Shown one piece after another: positions 1 to 11,952 of a stretch of 64,000 bases of DNA; position 1 is the first letter of the stretch, and the number at the start of each line of letters is the position of its first letter. Position numbers and translations under genes: made by a program. The notes beneath the pieces were generated by a model that saw nothing but the letters and a program-made list of their open reading frames with translations, was not told where the DNA came from and ran no database searches. Source of the stretch: Leucaena leucocephala (taxonomy: Eukaryota; Streptophyta; Magnoliopsida; Fabales; Fabaceae); the NCBI GenBank assembly GCA_037074615.1, contig CM073563.1:13128501-13192500 (forward strand). Reading direction: 5' to 3'.

Positions 1-3
1 TTT

Positions 4-296
4 TGTTAAGATGTGGTAGTTTAGAATTAATTATTAATTAATATTATTTTTTATTAGTTATTTAATTAATTATCTAAAATTAAATTTAGATTTTATTTAG
101 AATCAGATTTAAATATTAAATTATCATGTCGTAGAAGAATAAATCTGATATATTAGAATTATGATAGATTTTAAGTTTAGTCTATTAGATTATATTTTTG
201 CCTATATAAAAGCCTATCTGTATTCTCATTCATTTAAAGGATTAATTATTTTGAGGCTTTATTTCCCCTCTACTTTCAATTCTTCAAATCTCCACA
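4..296 (+). repeat. 5' LTR of the short LTR element
   Basis: Begins TGTTAAGATG and ends TCTCCACA. It matches 1331-1627 along its whole length with scattered substitutions and a 4-base length difference. A TATA-like stretch (CTATATAAAAGCC, near 202-214) may be the LTR promoter. Confidence 0.82.
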
Positions 297-625
297 TGGT
301 ATCAAAGTAAAAGTATTTATCAAAGCAAAAGTATTAAATCTTATTAAGGTCTTAATGAAGAAGAAGAAAAATGTCAAACCTGAAGAGAAGGCACGCCTTC
401 AAGTGAATACTTTTTTTGGTTGCCCACCCGGTTCACCGGAGTTTTACCCCGACTACATTTGGATCCGACCCGCGTTACGCACCTGGCTATATTGGATGAG
501 TCTTCCAACGGGGATTTTTTTGCATACGCTAAGACTCGAACTCGAGACCTCGTTTAAGCGATACCGAGCTGCATACCACTCGGACCAACCCCCGTTAGTC
601 CTTCAATTGAAGATTAGTTACATGT

Positions 626-1080
626 GATAGAAGAGGGTAACTTAAGTCTCTTTTTACAAAATCTTATAGGTTATGAGATTAGTTCATCTATCTTAAGTGA
701 GGTTAGATTAGTATGTAAACCTAAATGGGTTATGATGGAAGAGGGTAACTGAGGCCTCTTCCCACAAAATCTCATAGACTATGGGATTAGTTCATCTACC
801 TTAAGTGAGGTTAGATTAGTATGTAAACTCAAGTGGGTTATTATGATTGTATGAGCAAGTTGCTCTATGATGGAAGAGGAGAACTTGGGTCTCTTCTTAC
901 AAAATTTCATAGGTTATGGGATTAGTTCATCTCCCTCAAGTGAGGTTAGATAGTGTGTAAACCTAAGTGGGTTACTATGATTGTATGAGCATATTGCTCC
1001 TGAATAATACATATGATGGAAGATGATGATTTAGGTTTCTTTACACAATCTTATAGGTTATGGGTTTAGTACATATGATT
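626..1080 (+). repeat. Degenerate tandem repeat, 3.5 units
   Basis: Units start at 626, 734, 869 and 1015 with GATGGAAGA-like text and share the phrases ATAGGTTATGGGATTAG and AAGTGAGGTTAGAT. Unit lengths are about 108, 135 and 146 bp, and the fourth is partial. The longer units carry an extra ATGATTGTATGAGCA segment. It lies inside the short LTR element and replaces coding sequence. Confidence 0.85.
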
Positions 1081-1330
1081 TTTTATCAAATTCCTCTCTT
1101 ACAAATGTTCTTGTCAGGCCTCCAATATGGAAGTTCTTTGTAAGTTCGTAATTTTGTCTTAAGATCCAGATTCAAAATCCAATCAATTTCAGTTCAGTAG
1201 TCATGATTGGTTTAAGGATTCAAAGTTCTGGTTCTCTATAATGATGTTGCTTACATCCAAGTTGCCTCCCAGCTTGAGTGAGTGTTGAAAAGCATAAATA
1301 TTTAAGCTGTAGGTCTAGATTGAGGGGGAG

Positions 1331-1627
1331 TGTTGAGATGCGATAGTTTAGAATTAATTATTAATTAATTAATATTATGTTTTGTTAGTTATTTAATTAA
1401 TTATCTAAAATTAAATTTATATATTATTTAGGATCAGATTTAAATATTAAAGTATTATATCTTAGAAAAATAAATCTGAGATATTAGAATTATGGTAGAT
1501 TTTAGGTTTAGCCTATTAGCTTATATTTTTGTCTATATAAAGGTCTATTTGTATTCTCATTTATTCAATGATTAATAATATTTTAAGGTTTTATTTCTCC
1601 TCTACTCTCAATCTTTCAAATTTCCAC
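1331..1627 (+). repeat. 3' LTR of the short LTR element
   Basis: Begins TGTTGAGATG directly after the polypurine tract and ends TTTCCACA. It is the direct-repeat partner of 4-296. Confidence 0.82.
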
Positions 1628-1632
1628 AGTTT

Positions 1633-1993
1633 TAGTTTATTGAGTTGGGAGAACTAACCCATTTAAGTATCCCATATAGTATTTTGTACTACACAATTTG
1701 GGACTAAGCAGCCATTATGACCTGGGGATTCATTAAGATTATAAAAATTTAACTTTTCAACTTTCAAGCATTAAATTCATATATAAAAGTAAACTTTGAA
1801 GATAAAGGATGATAATATAAAATAAGATTAAGTTCACCACCCTACCAGAAATGACATGGCTTTTCAAATTTGCGAACGATTATTTTTATGCATTTATAAC
1901 AGTGGAATCTGTGATTTTCCTTTTAGTGAATCTCAAACTGTTTACATTTCCTTTTGTAAATTGTCAACTTTGAAATTCTGTAACATTGATGTA
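1633..1993. other. Intergenic, nothing recognised
   Basis: AT-rich sequence with no ORF, repeat or RNA gene that I can support. Confidence 0.5.
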
Positions 1994-2249
1994 CTGGTCT
2001 AGTCCTAAATATAGAACATATTTAACTAATTTGATTAAATTAAGAATGTGAGTTAAGTTAGTTATTATAACATTTTTTTTAAGGTACCCTAACCATCTTC
2101 TTTAACTCTCTGTCTCATTTTTTTACTTGATTATTATTAAAAGAGTATCAATAGGAGTAATTTAGGAAATAATAAATTTGGAAAATAGGTCATATCTTTA
2201 GAACTAATATCAACTCCCTAATTATATCCTATATTTAGGACCGGAGGAG
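1994..2249. mobile_element. Stowaway-like MITE
   Basis: A 256-bp AT-rich element flanked by TA on both sides (1992-1993 and 2250-2251). The left end is CTGGTCTAGTCCTAAATATA. The reverse complement of the right end, CTCCTCCGGTCCTAAATATA, matches it at most positions. Ends of the CTCC-rich type with a TA target are typical of Stowaway (Tc1/mariner-derived) MITEs. No coding capacity. Confidence 0.72.
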
Positions 2250-2407
2250 TATATCTTCTATAGTTTAATTTGGCCACTTTGACTACTTCCTTTTCTGTTT
2301 ACCAAACTTCCATTGCAAAAGTGGAAAACAAAACGTGATTTCTGCCTGCCTACCAAACACTATTTTAGTCCAAAAATCACTTTTTATGGGAACCCCTATC
2401 CCTCCAA

Positions 2408-2881
2408 CTCTTCATTTCCCTCAAAGATGGGTCCGTTTTACTAAACATGTCCTAAATGAATTTCCCCTCAGCCAAAAGATTTATTAGAGTATCTCCCTAC
2501 ACAAGCGCTCACCAGAAAGGTAAATGCAAAGGCTTCTCAAAACTACAGTGATACAGAACACAATGCTAGCTTGAGACCCTAGCTCTCTTCACGGAAAGTT
2601 CTTCAAACTTATTATGATAAACTTTCCATGTTTCCTACTTTCTCCCTCTTCATTTCCCTAAAAGATGGCGCCATTTTACTAAACATGTCCCAAGTGAATT
2701 TCTCCTCAGCCAAAAGATTTATTCGAGTATCTCCCTACGCAAGCACTCACTAGAAAGGTAAAGGCAAAGGCTTCTCAAAACTACAGTGGCACAAAACACA
2801 CTGCTAGCTTGAGAGGCTAGCTCTCTTCACCGAAAGTTCTTCAAACCAATGATAAACTTTCCATGTTTCCTACTCCATCCC
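2408..2881. repeat. Tandem duplication, two units of about 238 bp
   Basis: The segment starting CTCTTCATTTCCCT at 2408 is repeated from 2646 with scattered substitutions and a small deletion. Both copies share AAACATGTCC, CAGCCAAAAGATTTATT, AAAGGCTTCTCAAAACTACA and AACTTTCCATGTTTCCTAC. The function of the duplicated unit is unknown. Confidence 0.85.
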
Positions 2882-5800
2882 CATCACCGCTGTTTGGATC
2901 ATGCCTCTGGTGGTGGTTCCAGGTTGTTGGAAAAACATTCTAATGCTACTGTTATGTGGTGAGCATATAGAAGAATATTATTGAATTTTTAGAGCATAAA
3001 GTTTACATATCTTCTCTTCATACTAATAAGGAATCCTTAACTACCAAACTTTCTCAACCATCTCCGAACTAACTCCTAATTCCCACATAATACCTAGTAA
3101 CAAAAGATGATTACGAGAGAATGATGAGGAGGAAGAACCACATGCCTAACTGTTGTCTCGTAATGTATGAAGGATATTCATTTAGGAGAAGGGGTATCAA
3201 GGTTATCTAGTAGTGTGCTTCCTGTTTAGGATTTCTCTTGTGCTCTGGTATTGCATTCATTTTTTCAGTCCTTGAAATCAGAGTTGCAGTTCCTTTTCTC
3301 TAAATAATGCAAGTCTATTTAGAGAGTCCCACCAGTTCCTTTCATTTGTTCTATTTTCTTGTTGGTTAACATAGATTTCCATTCCCCTTTTTGCTTAGAT
3401 GGTAATGTTACCGAGGCAGCTGCCCCCACTCACACCTGCCAACTACTGCATTTTGGATCTTGTTACTTTAGGCTGCCTTTTCCATTTGATAATTTTGGTT
3501 GAAAGATGTGAATTCTCAGGTTGAAATGGATTTATAGAATCTCATGGAACTTTATGGAAATCAATAATACTCAATTTTGTCGTCCTTTCATTGAACAAGA
3601 AATATCCCCCGAAATACAACTTTCAACAATCACAAATAACAACATAGAGAAAACAATGTAGAAGCAAAGGAATCAGAAAATAAACATATTCTGGCATTTG
3701 AGAAGGCAGCATTCTCACTCAAAATCCTTTACTGGGTTCTCTTCATCATCCTTACAACAGCCAACCCACCAAATTCCCTGCTCTCTTTAGCCTTCTCGCT
3801 CTTCAAGCTAACTGCCTTTCTATCTCATCAAGTAGGTTATCATTTGGTACATGCAATGGAATATAGTGAGAAAGTTGATTTTATAAATAAACAATAATAA
3901 CTCTGGTCCAAAATTTAGACGAGGTTTATTTTGATATGGAATATTTCAATCTATTTTATTTTTCAAAATTTATAATTTTTTGTCTAAAGTATCTCTATTA
4001 ATATAGTAAGGAGGTTTCAATCGAAGGGTAGTTATAATGTATATGATTAAAAATATTATTATATGAAAACGAATACATATTTGTTACAATTAGCTCACTT
4101 AACTAATTAGAGGGAGCATCATTTTTGCCCAAAAAATAGAAAGATGGTTGTGGATGAAATGCTCATCCAAGTATATGATATAATATGGGAGTGCCTATAG
4201 TTAAATTATGTGCAAGGTACATGCTTATAGTTGCTTATTTCTAGCTTCTTGTGGGATCAGTAAATCTGGATGAATTAGTTATGTGATCATCTTTCCCAGT
4301 TTATTCTTGCCTGTTGGAGCACTTCGTTGATAAATGCTTACAATTTTACCTGCAACAGGAGAGAGAAGTTAAATTTTTCACTGAAACTGAGGAGAACAAT
4401 CAGATGAGGGGGCCCAGGACAGGCGTTCCATATTTCTTGTAACTTGATTGAGTTTTGATATATCGTAAAAATTGTAAAAGTAAAATGGCTTTATTGTTAT
4501 ATTTGGACATTGACTGGTATGTAATGTGCGGATTTTGATTGCTACGCTTCAAAAGTGGATCTAATTATTGGCCACTTTATTCCCATTTTATTTTTCTTTT
4601 TACTAAAACGTCCAAATAGCAGTGCTCATTTTTACCCACAAGGATTACAAGGACTCATGTATTATACTCCCTCTATGGAAGTGTTGAGTCTTTTCAGAAG
4701 AAAATTTGTTTCTTTTTAACATATCCTTATAAAAGTTTAATGTAATATTTATCCTTATAAAAGTTTAATGCAATATTTATTGATGTGTTTTTCATTATAT
4801 CTTTACTTATAATCTTAATTTAACATTTAAGATGCACTTATTTTTTTTCCTTAGGTTAATATCCCTGTTAGATCTTTATAATTTGATTGAATTTTTATTT
4901 TAGCCCCTATAGTTTTAAATTGTAGTTTTTGGTATTTATATTTTTTTCCGTTCAAAATGTTAGCCTTGATAGTCTTATAAAGACATGATGAGTTTAATAA
5001 CGGCATTAAGTGTAAGGATCATAACTAAATATATTAAAAGTATAGGGATTAAAATAAAAATGTTAAAAGTATAGGGATCATAATCAAGATTCATTAAAAA
5101 TATTAATAAAATAATTTCCCCAATTTTTTCATTATATTATAGGTTTTGTGAGGACGTTATGAGGAGATTGAGCAAATAATGTTCTTCAAATACTTGTTTT
5201 CAGCACTCAAACTTATTTGCGTTTGGAGACTTAATGATGACTTCCATGTTAAGTTCTTGTTCTTTCCCAGTGGAGCAACATTTTATATTTGAACCCTATT
5301 TGCTCAACCTCATAAATGTCACTAAAAAGTTTGGGAAATTTGGAAATTTTTAATGAGTTTGTGTTTTTTTATACTTTTGACTAGTTTTAATTTTTGTTTT
5401 TAACTTTTTAATGAATTTTAATTTTAATTCCTAAATTTAATAGTATTAATTCTTTAATGACGTTAAACTTATATTGAAATCTTTATAAAATTATAGAAAT
5501 TAATATTTTATACTTAACTCACATTGTTATAAAATATAAGTAAATTTTTTATTATTTATATTAACTCTTATGGTCAGTTTACTTTGTATCTCATATCCGT
5601 TCTCTTCACTTTTAGTCAAAATGGACGCTTGTCTCAATGTTTTATTCATATCCCAATTGACAATGACACGTAGGGACATTTTAAGAATAATTAGTATCTT
5701 TAGGATAATTGCTACATTCAATCTAATTATATAGAATATAAGAAATCACATGTAATATTTTTTACATTAATTCTAATATATATAGCATGCGTTAAAATTG

Positions 5801-6533
5801 TTTTAAAAATTTTCGCATAACAGTTATAAATATTCAAAAACAATTTAGATTATCATCATCCCAAAAATATTAAAAAAGTAATAATGGTGTCTTTGGCCAT
5901 TAAAAATATTAATGATTAATATTAGTTTTTTAATAGTTAATATTAATTTGTTAACGGTTAATATGATTATATTCTTTTTTTTAACATTTTACTGACTATA
6001 TTAACCCTATATGTCATATATTGTGATTCGCTTGTAGGACTTACACGTAGCATATCACATCAACAATCCCAGGCAATAACCAAATTAGAAGTAGAAATTC
6101 CGTATATATACAAAAGAAGTGGTTGAACTACTTAAAGCTAACCATTGGGGTGTTTTCTTTTTCGAATCAGCAATTTTGTTTTCGTCCATTCTGAAAATTA
6201 GCTTTTGATCTCTCTCTCGCTCTCTCTATAGCATTAAATAAGATACCTAGAAGACAAAGCATTATATGGTATTATTATTTGAGAAAGGAGACGTAAGGAT
6301 ATGCAATTCATTTGTGGCGACATTCAAGATAGGATATGAACGTAATAATTATTCATTTTATATCATATCGTATTATTTTGTGGTCTTTTGCCCACTGATG
6401 AATGTTGAAACCGAATGACATTATTGGCTTCCCCTAATGATGTTAGAAAAGGTAACAAGGGATTGAGTATAATGAAAGAGTTAGTTTCTAAAATATGACT
6501 GAACAAAAATAACTATGCCTATAAAAAAAATAA
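2882..6533. other. Intergenic DNA, no supported gene
   Basis: No recognisable gene. Visible items: an 83-codon open frame without an early ATG (3637-3897); a single Stowaway-like end, TACTCCCTCTATGGAAGTG, near 4667 with no partner end; a short direct duplication of TCCTTATAAAAGTTTAATG near 4725-4785; and degenerate text of the 'TTAGTCCCTATA' kind around 4850-5100, common in decayed plant repeats. Confidence 0.45.
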
Positions 6534-7038
6534 GAGAAAATCCCTAGAAAATATTATTTAAATTTTGAAATCACAAAAAGGACAATATGATATATTGCTC
6601 ACAAATATTAATTTGTTATTTTAATATTTATGGAAAAAGATGAAATTATCAAAAATCTAAAAGGAATAGTCAATCTTATTATCAAAATAGTTGAAATTAT
6701 TGTACATGCTGTCAGTTTAGTTATTTATGTAGTCAATGCCCAAAATTTAATATATTATTTGCATCACTAAGTTGTCAACATAGTAGTCAAACTCGTTAAT
6801 AAAATAAATAAAATCATTATACATATTATCAATTTTATTACTAATGTGATCAATACCCCCAGAATTTGATCCAATTACTAGAATCACTATTTTAAAGGGA
6901 ATAGTCAACTTCATTATTAAAGTAGTTAAAACTATTATATGTATTATTAATTTTGTTACGAGTGTAATTAATGCCCATAACTGAAGGGTAGTTTTATCTT
7001 TTCAAAATTTATATGTAATATTTTCTAGGGATTTTCTC
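6534..7038. mobile_element. TIR element with three internal degenerate repeats
   Basis: The left end GAGAAAATCCCTAGAAAATA (6534-6572 arm) has an inverted partner at 6999-7038 that reads TTTTCTAGGGATTTTCTC. The arms are about 38 bp and nearly perfect. Inside are three degenerate copies of a roughly 120-bp unit, near 6662, 6770 and 6898, each with AATAGTCAA or GTAGTCAA, AATTATT/ATTATA and TCAATGCCC/TCAATACCC/TTAATGCCC. There is no ORF of note. No clear target duplication is visible. The class is unassigned; Mutator-like or another MITE family is possible. Confidence 0.65.
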
Positions 7039-10000
7039 AAAAAGTGATTAGAAAAAATCACTTGTAATGGTAACTTCGTCCAAAATACATATTTTAGACA
7101 AGGATAGTGTTAGAATAGACAGCTTATTGAGATCCATCTTATATTTTCTATTGCTTCATTACTTGAATAGGAATGAGCTATCTTGTCACCAATTTTAACA
7201 TTTAATATAATAAAAATAAAATTATAAATACCATAAAAAATGCATATTAAATTTAATTTTACCATCTTTCTTTCTTTTCCCCCCTTAATAAATAGAGTAT
7301 AGTTATTATTTAAGTTTGAGTCATTTAAAATGTCAATATATATAGGGTTAGGGTGCAATGTTGCCTAAAGTATTATAGGTAAAATGTGCAATATTGCCTC
7401 TTTGTTAAGGCTAAAAAATTACAGGTAAGGCTAAAAAAAATTACAAATAAGTTCCTAATAAAAAAATTATATTGATTAATTTTGCAAAATTATAAATAAA
7501 TACTAAGGGACAAATGTTATTGCTTACCATGTAAAAGACTAAAATCTACCATTTTGACTAAAACTATATAATGGCTCATCAGTAGATCACAATCGCATCA
7601 CCGGTAAATTATTTTGATTACATAATATTTTATTAACAATTTAATAGTTAATAAATTAAATACTATTACTTACAAATATTCATAAACAATTTACATGTCA
7701 ATTTTAAGAATTTACAAATTTTTAGGAAGTTAATAACTTAACAATTATATCATGATATTTAAGTTACACTAGTTGTAAAGTTTTAGATCAGGAGAACATA
7801 TAAATTTTTGAGGAAGGAATATAAATTATACAATTTTAATTTCCAAATAAGCTAGTGTAAGAAACACATCTAGTTATAGATCTTGAATACATTAGTTGAA
7901 TTGTAAGTTTTTGAAGGACTATAACTTTTGGTCAAAATAAAAAGGACTATGACTTACAATTTTTGGATTAAGACTCATGAATTATCATACTATTTTATTT
8001 TACCACTTAACTACAGTACAAAAATTGTAAATTTGAGAGAAATATTAATAATTTCTAACACATTCACCTATAAACCACGTACGAAATTTTTTAGAGGATT
8101 TGCATACTCAAAACTAATTTGTAAAATTGTGTAGGAACATTTGTACATAATTGTGATATTTAAGTTCAAACTGAATTGCCCTTTACTCCTCCGTCGTCCA
8201 TCGCCTCTTGTCTCTCCAATCTTCAAACAAGATCTAACCACCCACGATGATGTCCTTCCTCAGCCTCCACCCCATTCGACCATCCATTGCTACTCATCGG
8301 CGCTGCCACCACCATCAACTTCCTCGCCCATCGATGAGCAACTCCGTCTACTTCATTGAGCGATATTTGCCTCTTTTCCTCTTCACCTTCGCAAATCTAC
8401 GTCCTCTCCCATCTTCATTTTCTCCCCACTCATTCTATGTTTTATTTTCCTATTTAGATCGTTGGATCGGTTCCTTTTTTTTTTTTATTATTATTATTGA
8501 ATTTGTTAGAGATCTGGTTCGATCCTTCGTCAATATGGACTTTTCCTTCCCCCGGTAATCCGGTTCGTCGTTCTAGATGTGGGTTTCTCCTTCACTGTTG
8601 AAATGGCTCGCCGTTCCATGAGGGCAATTGTGTCTTTTAACCAACTTTTGTGGCTTACGTTTTTTTTAATTCCTTTAACATACCAAACATAATTTTAGAA
8701 CTTATTCCCAATCCCAACCCTAATCTCAATCCCATTCCCGTTCCCATTCCTTTAAAAAATCCAGCATACTGAACATGGCCTAGGTTACGTTTGTCGGATT
8801 CTTGTTTCTTTTTCTTTTTTTCTTTTGGTTTTTATTAAACGAGTATGCACGCTGCGTATCTTACGGTTATGTGGGGTATGTTGAACCGTTTCATGCATTT
8901 TGATACGGAGATATATATAGATGACCAATTCATAGCTCCAAAAAAAAAAAAACAAAAACAAAAAAAAGAGAAAAAAGAAAATGTTAATACAATATTTGGT
9001 CTCTTAAATTTATATAAATTTTGATTTTAGTCTTTTAAGTTTTAAACTTTTATTTTTTATCTAGGTTTTAAACAATAGTTTTTAGTCCTCCAAGAGATAA
9101 AATTTTCTAAATTTTAATTATATTATAGGGACTAATATTTTATATGAAAAAATTTGAGGCACTAAAACCTATAGTTTATTCTTTTCAATTATTTTTATAA
9201 GCAATAACTATCCATATCACGCGGATCAAAATATTAGTTAAGAGGAATAAATATGTTAGAAATATAATTTATTTTCTAAATATCCTTTTTTCATGAGGAT
9301 GATGGGTGAGAGAGAGTGAGTAGAAAATGAAATAAAAGAAAATCTGTGGGAAAAATATATGATAGATATTGTAATTAATTAGGGAGTAAAGATGGAAGAA
9401 GTGTATTAATTTTTTAGATAAACACAAATTGTTATTATTTATATATATGACTACCTTTATAAGATATAATGTTGTTTATAAAAAAGAACTGTGTAAAACT
9501 TATAGGATGAAAATTAAAATTTAGACAAATTATGAGGGATCAAAAAGAAAAAGTGTGCATTCATGTGTGCGCTATCAATTAAACCATTTTTTTCATATCT
9601 AGATGAGGAGAAAGACGAGTTTCAAATATAAAAATAAAATGAAATTACTTTTAGGTAGTAATGATAGCTCAATTATTCACAAGTCCAACGCCTTTTAGGC
9701 TCTAATTAATAATTTTATAATTGATTATATAATATGTTTGTGACATGGCCACTACATAGAATATTCTTTGTACAATTTTTAATAATATCTTTCATTGTTG
9801 GTCTGTGCACGTCCATGAGCATTAGTATTATCATGCTTTGGTTTCCGTCGTATCTCTTATTTCTATCAGCATCTCATAATTCGTCGTTTATTCTGATTTT
9901 TGTTTCATATTTAATAGTATAGATTAGATGGAACCAGATATACTTGTATCATGCATGTACTCTGTTCCGCATCTTCCTGGTCTTTCATATACATAGTTTT

Positions 10001-10207
10001 GTTTTTTTTTTACAGTTAAATTTAGTCGACGTTACTCCTCTTTGATAACATTGTTTCTTTAAAAACATTAGGGACAAAAATGACTAAAAAAAGTATGGTC
10101 CACATGGAATCATACGTGACATAAAGTCTGATATAGTAGACATTATGTTTAGTTACTATTGGAGTAAGGTGATATTACTCATTTTTTAATATTTTTAAGA
10201 CTGTATT
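7039..10207. other. Intergenic DNA with repeat debris
   Basis: No recognisable gene. 8160-8560 is pyrimidine-rich, with overlapping ORFs of low-complexity Pro/Ser/His composition (8141-8359, 8247-8558). It looks like a decayed leader or captured sequence. 8941-8985 is an A-rich tract that could be a retroposed poly(A) tail, but I see no SINE or LINE body. 9000-9200 has 'TTTTAGTC'-type degenerate repeat text. Confidence 0.4.
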
Positions 10208-10560
10208 CACTACTACAAAATACACTTATAGCATTGCCAATTAATGTGGAATTTCTGACAAAACTATGTTAAAACAAAACTATGTTAAAAAATAATCAGA
10301 GCGATTCTCTAAATACTTTTCTAGTTATTCCTCAATGTCCCAGCTATTCACGGAAAGTGAGAAGCAGATGAATAATCATCTTGTTAAGACTTTCAATGTC
10401 AGTTATTAAAAAAAAAAAAAAACAGTCTGGGGAAAAATGCTATCAATTAGAATTTTAACCTAGCGCCTTTCACTTTCACTTTTTACAAATCCCCCGCTGT
10501 GGTTCCTGATCCCAATCCTACTACCAAAACTTCTTCCTTTAATGGTTATCGACGTTTCCA
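10208..10560 (+). mobile_element. 5' end fragment of a CACTA element
   Basis: Begins CACTACTACAAAATACAC, which matches the CACTA terminus at 51311 (CACTACTAGAAAAACAC) with few differences. Further in, CCTAGCGCCTTTCACTTTCA (from 10461) parallels the TTTCACTTTCAC stretch at 51605-51618, at a comparable distance from the terminus. No matching 3' terminus was found downstream, so this is a truncated copy. The boundary on the right is a guess. Confidence 0.55.
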
Positions 10561-11498
10561 CAATGTTTTCCAGCCATATCCACCTCCATTCGCCGACAAA
10601 AACTTCCAATACCCATACCTTCTTGAGGAAAACTTCTGGGAATAAAATGACCCTGAACCCTTTTTATATATTATACTCATGTATCTAAAAGCATTATTAT
10701 GATTATTATTTCTAACCAGATTTTTACTACATTTTAGTTAATGTTGATGATCTCGACTGCAATGGCCACTTAGCCAACTCACGTTTCTTCCTTGATTTAT
10801 TTATTCATGATTGATATATAGTGCTAACCCATTAATTCACCATTATTCCACGCCTAAATACACACACACACACACACACACACACATATGTGTCGCTTAG
10901 TCGACAATATAATAGAATAATTTTATAGATATATATGAGAGAAAAAAGGTATGTACTCTTAAACTAACAATAACCTCTATTATATATTAAATAAGAAAAG
11001 CAGATTGAAACACCACAATTGTTTTATTAAAATATGTATATTCTATTGTTATGTACATCAGCTGGAACTGTAATTCGTGAACCAAAAGAATCATACCTTT
11101 TTTGATTAATATATAAATTCTTTTTTCGTTTGTGGAGAATAAATTTAATTCTTTAAACGCTAACTTTAATCAATGATTATAATATGGAGACAAAAACGCT
11201 TCAATCATTTCCTAATTATTACATAATGATGACTCAGAATGGAAGACTGTTATGAAATTCAATCATAAAATTAGTAGCTGTGTAAGCCTGACGATAATCT
11301 AGAGAAGTAATAGTGTCTTGATATATTAAGATATTAATAATGTTTTACATGGGTCAGTCCTTATAGATCATGGTTAGGAACATTACTCTCATATGGTAAG
11401 TAAGTCCAATCAGTTTTTTAAAATTTTCTGATAAAAAAACATTAATAATATGCCTATCTGAAAACTATGAACTAAGATTTTAAAAGGATTTTTTTTTT
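10561..11498. other. Intergenic DNA with a CA microsatellite
   Basis: Contains (CA)13 at 10861-10886 and no gene. An open frame crossing into this stretch (ending near 10645) lies in the part corresponding to the CACTA leader and is not treated as a gene. Confidence 0.5.
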
Positions 11499-11952
11499 GC
11501 CTAAATATTGATTTGGAGAAATTTTAAATCAAATAGTCATATTTGTTCAAAAGTCAAAGTATGGTTTAAAATTAAGATTTTTAGATAAGCTATTGAGACT
11601 AGCTTTTAGAATAATAAAATAGTTTATGGATTACCCAATTACTATTTTACCTTTAATTTTTCTTATACCATCTCTCCTCTCTATCCTCTATCTTCTATTT
11701 TCACTCTTATCCACCCTCTCTCCTCTCTCTTTTTTTTTATCTACTCTCTCTTATCTCTCATATTTTCAATAAAATCATACAATTTTTGATAATTTTTCAA
11801 TTACAAAACTCTTTTTAGTAATAACTATCCAAATACTCATTTATTCAGAACCACTTTTTTCCACAAACTCTTCTCCAAAAGCTATTTTCTAAAAATTATC
11901 TAAAAGCGCTTTTTTTTTTATAATCCCTTTTTCAAACTCTTATCTAAACAAG
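11499..11952 (-). mobile_element. MITE-like repeat family, copy 1
   Basis: Reverse-oriented relative of 46902-47323 and 48399-49034. Its reverse complement begins GCTTGTTTAGATAAGAGTTT and contains the same series of blocks: AGTTTATGGATTACC-type text, a GA-rich block (here CT-rich, ATCTCTCCTCTCTATCC), and AACAAATATGACTATTTGAT near the far end. It has no coding capacity. The class is not certain; the ends lack long inverted repeats. Confidence 0.65.

Larger units (their letters stand above)
1..1632 (+). mobile_element. Short non-autonomous LTR retrotransposon
   Basis: Two near-identical direct repeats of about 295 bp, each starting TG and ending CA, enclose about 1 kb. Directly after the left LTR is TGGTATCAAAG (297-307), close to the tRNA-iMet-type primer-binding site common in plant copia elements. 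Directly before the right LTR is a purine tract, ATTGAGGGGGAG (1319-1330), as expected for a polypurine tract. After the right LTR comes GTTTT (1628-1632). The three bases visible before the left LTR (TTT) agree with the end of a GTTTT target duplication cut by the window edge. The interior has no gag or pol. It holds one 90-codon ORF (355-627) of unknown meaning and a tandem repeat. The size is between a TRIM and a LARD. Copia affiliation rests only on the primer site. Confidence 0.8.

Noticed and set aside
530..600. tRNA-like fragment (AAGACTCGAACTCGAGACCT)
   Set aside because: It resembles a reversed T-arm, but no acceptor stem or anticodon arm can be folded around it. Similar phrases are common in plant repeats.
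355..627. 90-codon ORF inside the short LTR element
   Set aside because: Its position after the primer site suggested gag, but the translation has no capsid or zinc-knuckle feature and half of it is GC-rich sequence unlike the rest. Kept only as a note in the element entry.
4667..4860. Possible Stowaway MITE starting CTCCCTCTATGG
   Set aside because: Only one end of the right type; no inverted partner or TA on the other side within 400 bp.
8141..8558. Two overlapping ORFs of 72 and 103 codons
   Set aside because: Low-complexity Pro/Ser/Phe composition in pyrimidine-rich DNA, overlapping frames, no recognisable domain.
10472..10645. Open frame reading YRRFHNVFQPYPPPFADKNF
   Set aside because: It looks gene-like but begins in DNA corresponding to the CACTA leader, has no ATG in frame and matches no family I know.
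10861..10886. CRISPR-like or regulatory repeat
   Set aside because: It is a plain CA microsatellite; no spacer-repeat structure anywhere in the window.
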